Source: Phycicoccus sp. Root101
GTDB taxonomy: Bacteria; Actinomycetota; Actinomycetes; Actinomycetales; Dermatophilaceae
Length of the DNA stretch: 39,654 nucleotides
Reading direction: 5' to 3'
Assembly (NCBI RefSeq): GCF_001426245.1
Contig: NZ_LMCM01000006.1
Location: forward strand, 59,210-98,863
Both the position numbers and the translations under genes were made by a program. Every line of letters begins with the position of its first letter. The first letter of the stretch is position 1. Of the stretch, positions 33,045 through 39,654 are shown in pieces. Below the pieces are notes generated by a model, which had not been told where the DNA came from, made no database searches, and worked only from the letters and a program-made list of their open reading frames with translations.

Positions 33045-33934
33045 GTGCAGCGGCGGTCCTGACCCTCCCCTCGGCCCTCCCGGCCGCCATCCCCAGCCCC
33101 ACGTCCGGCGTCTGGCACCTCGGGCCGTTCCCGCTCAGGGGCTACGCCCTGTGCATCCTGGCCGGGATCGTCGCGGCCGTGTGGATCACGGGCCGGCGGC
33201 TGGCGGACCGGGGCCACCCCTCCGAGAAGGCGATCGACATCTCGGCCTGGGCGGTCCCGTTCGGCATCGTCGGAGGTCGCCTCTACCACCTCATCACCTC
33301 CCCGCAGGCCTACTTCGGCGAGGGCGGCCACCCGTGGCGCGCCTTCGCCATCTGGGAGGGGGGCCTCGGCATCTGGGGGGCCATCGCCCTCGGCGCCGTG
33401 GGGGCCTGGATCGGGGCGCGTCGCCACGGCGTCTCGTTCCACGACTTCGTCGACTCGGCCGCTCCCGGGGTCGCGGTCGCCCAGGCGCTGGGCCGCTGGG
33501 GCAACTGGTTCAACAACGAGCTCTACGGCCGGCCGACCGACGTCCCGTGGGGCCTGACCATCCACCAGTGGGACAGCGCCGCGGGACACGCGGTCCGTGA
33601 CTCGTCGGGCAAGGCGGTGGTGCTCGGCACCTTCCAGCCGACGTTCCTCTACGAGTCGCTGTGGTGCCTGCTCCTCGCGCTGGTGCTCGTCGTGCTGGAC
33701 CGCCGCCGGGCGCTGCGCAAGGGACAGCTGTTCGCCCTCTACGTCGTGGGGTACCCGCTCGGTCGCATCGTCTTCGAGCTGATGCGCAGCGACGAGGCCA
33801 ACCACATCCTCGGGGTCCGGGTGAACGTGTGGACGAGCATCCTCGTGTTCCTGCTGGGGTTGTTCCTCTTCCGGGCGGGGCGTCGCCGCGAGGTGGCCGT
33901 CCCCGCACGCTCGGCATCTCACCATACGGAATAG
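33041..33934 (+). CDS. lgt: Prolipoprotein diacylglyceryl transferase
   Basis: Attaches diacylglycerol to the lipobox cysteine of prelipoproteins at the membrane. The 297-residue protein has about seven hydrophobic segments and the Lgt signature GRWGNWFNNELYGRPTDVPWGL near residues 151-172. YALCILAGIVAAVWITGRRL, GIVGGRLYHLIT and IWEGGLGIWGAIALG are also conserved regions. LRKGQLFALYVVGYPLGRIVFELMR lies near the C terminus. GTG 33041 overlaps the DsbA-like gene's stop. It is the last gene of the long co-directional run that began at trpC. A 149-nt gap follows before gltB. Confidence 0.95.
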   Translation: MSAAAVLTLPSALPAAIPSPTSGVWHLGPFPLRGYALCILAGIVAAVWITGRRLADRGHPSEKAIDISAWAVPFGIVGGRLYHLITSPQAYFGEGGHPWRAFAIWEGGLGIWGAIALGAVGAWIGARRHGVSFHDFVDSAAPGVAVAQALGRWGNWFNNELYGRPTDVPWGLTIHQWDSAAGHAVRDSSGKAVVLGTFQPTFLYESLWCLLLALVLVVLDRRRALRKGQLFALYVVGYPLGRIVFELMRSDEANHILGVRVNVWTSILVFLLGLFLFRAGRRREVAVPARSASHHTE

Positions 33935-33950
33935 GGCGGCTCACATGCTA

Positions 33951-33980
33951 GGACGAGAAGGGTTGTCGGTATTCTCGTCC
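33951..33980. promoter_or_regulatory. Inverted repeat between lgt and gltB
   Basis: GGACGAGAA (33951-33959) and TTCTCGTCC (33972-33980) are perfect 9-bp arms around a 12-nt centre. With one mismatch the arms extend to 12 bp (CTA... / ...GAG). The -10-like TATTCT (33970-33975) overlaps the right arm. It could be an operator for gltB or a terminator for lgt; no U-run follows. The rest of the 149-nt gap shows no gene. Confidence 0.55.
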
Positions 33981-34083
33981 GAGCCGTGGCCAAGGCCGTC
34001 CACGCGCGTGTACAGGTGTGCCCCGGACAGTCCAGGAGGGCCGCTCCGACGCACCACGACCCCTCTAGGACGGTGACCCGAAC

Positions 34084-38620
<4,537 letters not shown>

Positions 38621-38628
<8 letters not shown>

Positions 38629-39654
38629 CCCCCAGGGCTTTCTCAAGACGCGCGAGCGCGAGCTCCCGGCCCGCCGACCCGTTCCGGTCCGCATCCGGGA
38701 CTGGAAGGAGGTCTACGAGGAGCAGGAGCTCGGGCAGCTCCAGCGCCAGGCCGGTCGCTGCATGGACTGCGGGATCCCGTTCTGCCACAGCGGTTGTCCG
38801 CTCGGCAACCTCATCCCCGAGTGGAACGACCTCGCCTGGAAGGGTGACTGGCGCGAGGCCATCGAGCGCCTGCACGCGACCAACAACTTCCCGGAGTTCA
38901 CCGGTCGCCTGTGCCCGGCCCCGTGCGAGACCGCCTGCGTGCTCGGCATCAACCAGCCGGCCGTGACGATCAAGCAGATCGAGGTCACGACGATCGACCG
39001 TGCCTTCGACGCCGGCTACGTCCAGCCGCAGGCGCCCGAACGCCTCACCGGCAAGACCGTGGCCGTGGTCGGCTCCGGTCCCGCAGGGTTGGCGGCCGCC
39101 CAGCAGCTGACCCGGGCGGGGCACACCGTGGCGGTGTACGAGCGCGCCGACAAGCCCGGAGGCCTGCTGCGCTACGGCATCCCCGAGTTCAAGATGGAGA
39201 AGTCGGTGCTCGACCGCCGCATCTCCCAGATGGAGGCCGAGGGCACACGCTTCCGCAGCGGCGTCAAGGTCGGCGAGGACGTGACCGGCCGCCAGCTGCG
39301 TGACCGGTACGACGCCGTCGTCCTGGCCATCGGTGCCACCGTCCCCCGGGACCTGCCGGTGCCCGGGCGTGAGCTCGACGGCGTCATGCAGGCCATGGAG
39401 TTCCTGCCGCCGGCCAACAAGGTCGCGCTCGGCGAGAGCGTCCAGGGCCAGGTCACCGCGGAGGGCAAGGACGTCATCGTCATCGGTGGAGGTGACACCG
39501 GCGCCGACTGCATCGGCACCTCGCACCGCCAGGGCGCCAGGTCGGTCACGAGCCTGGAGATCATGCCCCAGCCGGGGGAGGAGCGGGTGGCCGGCCAGCC
39601 GTGGCCCACCTACCCCATGACCTTCCGCGTCGCCTCCGCCCACGAAGAGGGCGG
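38621..39654 (+). CDS. gltD: Glutamate synthase (NADPH) small subunit, 5' part (runs off window)
   Basis: Supplies electrons from NADPH through FAD and iron-sulfur clusters to GltB. The first 344 residues are present of a usual ~480-490. Cysteines [13 protein letters not shown] (Cys47, 50, 55, 59) and CPAPCETAC (Cys98, 102, 106) bind the iron-sulfur clusters. [17 protein letters not shown] is the FAD Rossmann motif. [13 protein letters not shown] is the NADPH-binding motif. GTG 38621 follows GGAGG (38610-38614) at 6-nt spacing and overlaps the gltB stop by 8 nt. The frame is open to the window edge. Confidence 0.96.

Noticed and set aside
34066-34071. TAGGAC before gltB as a leaderless -10
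   Set aside because: It lies 12 nt from the GTG, too far for the 6-7 nt rule of the other genes. The hexamer also repeats at 33949-33954, so its role is unclear.

Overview
The window is a high-GC actinobacterial chromosome segment of almost pure coding sequence, about 95% by eye. Several features point to an actinomycete: FbiC-type FO synthase, an ergothioneine cluster, a separate HisE and HisI, the Trp-associated membrane protein, a DUF222/HNH endonuclease with a mycobacterial-type LexA box, and many GTG starts. The combination looks most like Intrasporangiaceae or a related Micrococcales family, but that placement is inference. No tRNA, rRNA, CRISPR array, insertion sequence or prophage was seen.

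Layout. (1) 1-538: the 5' end of a minus-strand DUF222/HNH-endonuclease gene behind a LexA-like operator. An exact 100-bp tandem duplication copies the operator, promoter and first 12 codons. (2) 641-4411: def-fmt-rsmB, then rpe (protein N-formylation, rRNA methylation, pentose phosphate). (3) 4484-8833: an FMN-riboswitch-controlled riboflavin operon, ribD-ribE-ribM-ribBA-ribH. (4) 8952-11465: fbiC, which draws on the flavin/deazaflavin precursor pathway. (5) 11549-13160: hisE-hisG and a PH-domain membrane protein. (6) 13363-18301: mostly minus-strand accessory genes (MFS transporter, FUSC-like membrane protein, P-loop kinase, DUF1905, TIGR03085-type protein) interrupted by hisF. (7) 18397-22043: a heterodimeric ABC exporter. 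(8) 22233-25505: egtA-egtB-egtC for ergothioneine. (9) 25548-31757: hisI-trpE, three small membrane proteins, and trpC-trpB-trpA. (10) 31759-33934: MauE-like protein, DsbA-like thioredoxin and lgt, coupled directly to trpA. (11) 34084-39654: gltB and a truncated gltD (glutamate synthase).

How the genes work together. Most neighbours overlap by ATGA, GTGA, TGATG or 8 nt, so translational coupling is the rule. The amino-acid genes use and regenerate common metabolites: ribose phosphates (rpe to PRPP for his and trp), and glutamine/glutamate (gltBD, trpE, his). The organism makes FMN/FAD, F420 precursor and ergothioneine, which together form a redox-cofactor neighbourhood. trpD, trpG, trpF, most his genes, egtD and egtE are not in the window.

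The most striking cross-window observation is regulatory. At least a dozen gene starts sit exactly 6-7 nt downstream of a recognisable -10 hexamer, so they should produce leaderless transcripts. The best candidates for something undescribed are the duplicated LexA-operator promoter of the HNH gene, a tiny leaderless ORF ending inside a hairpin in the egtA leader, and a duplicated octamer in the FMN riboswitch that could act as a competing anti-sequester.
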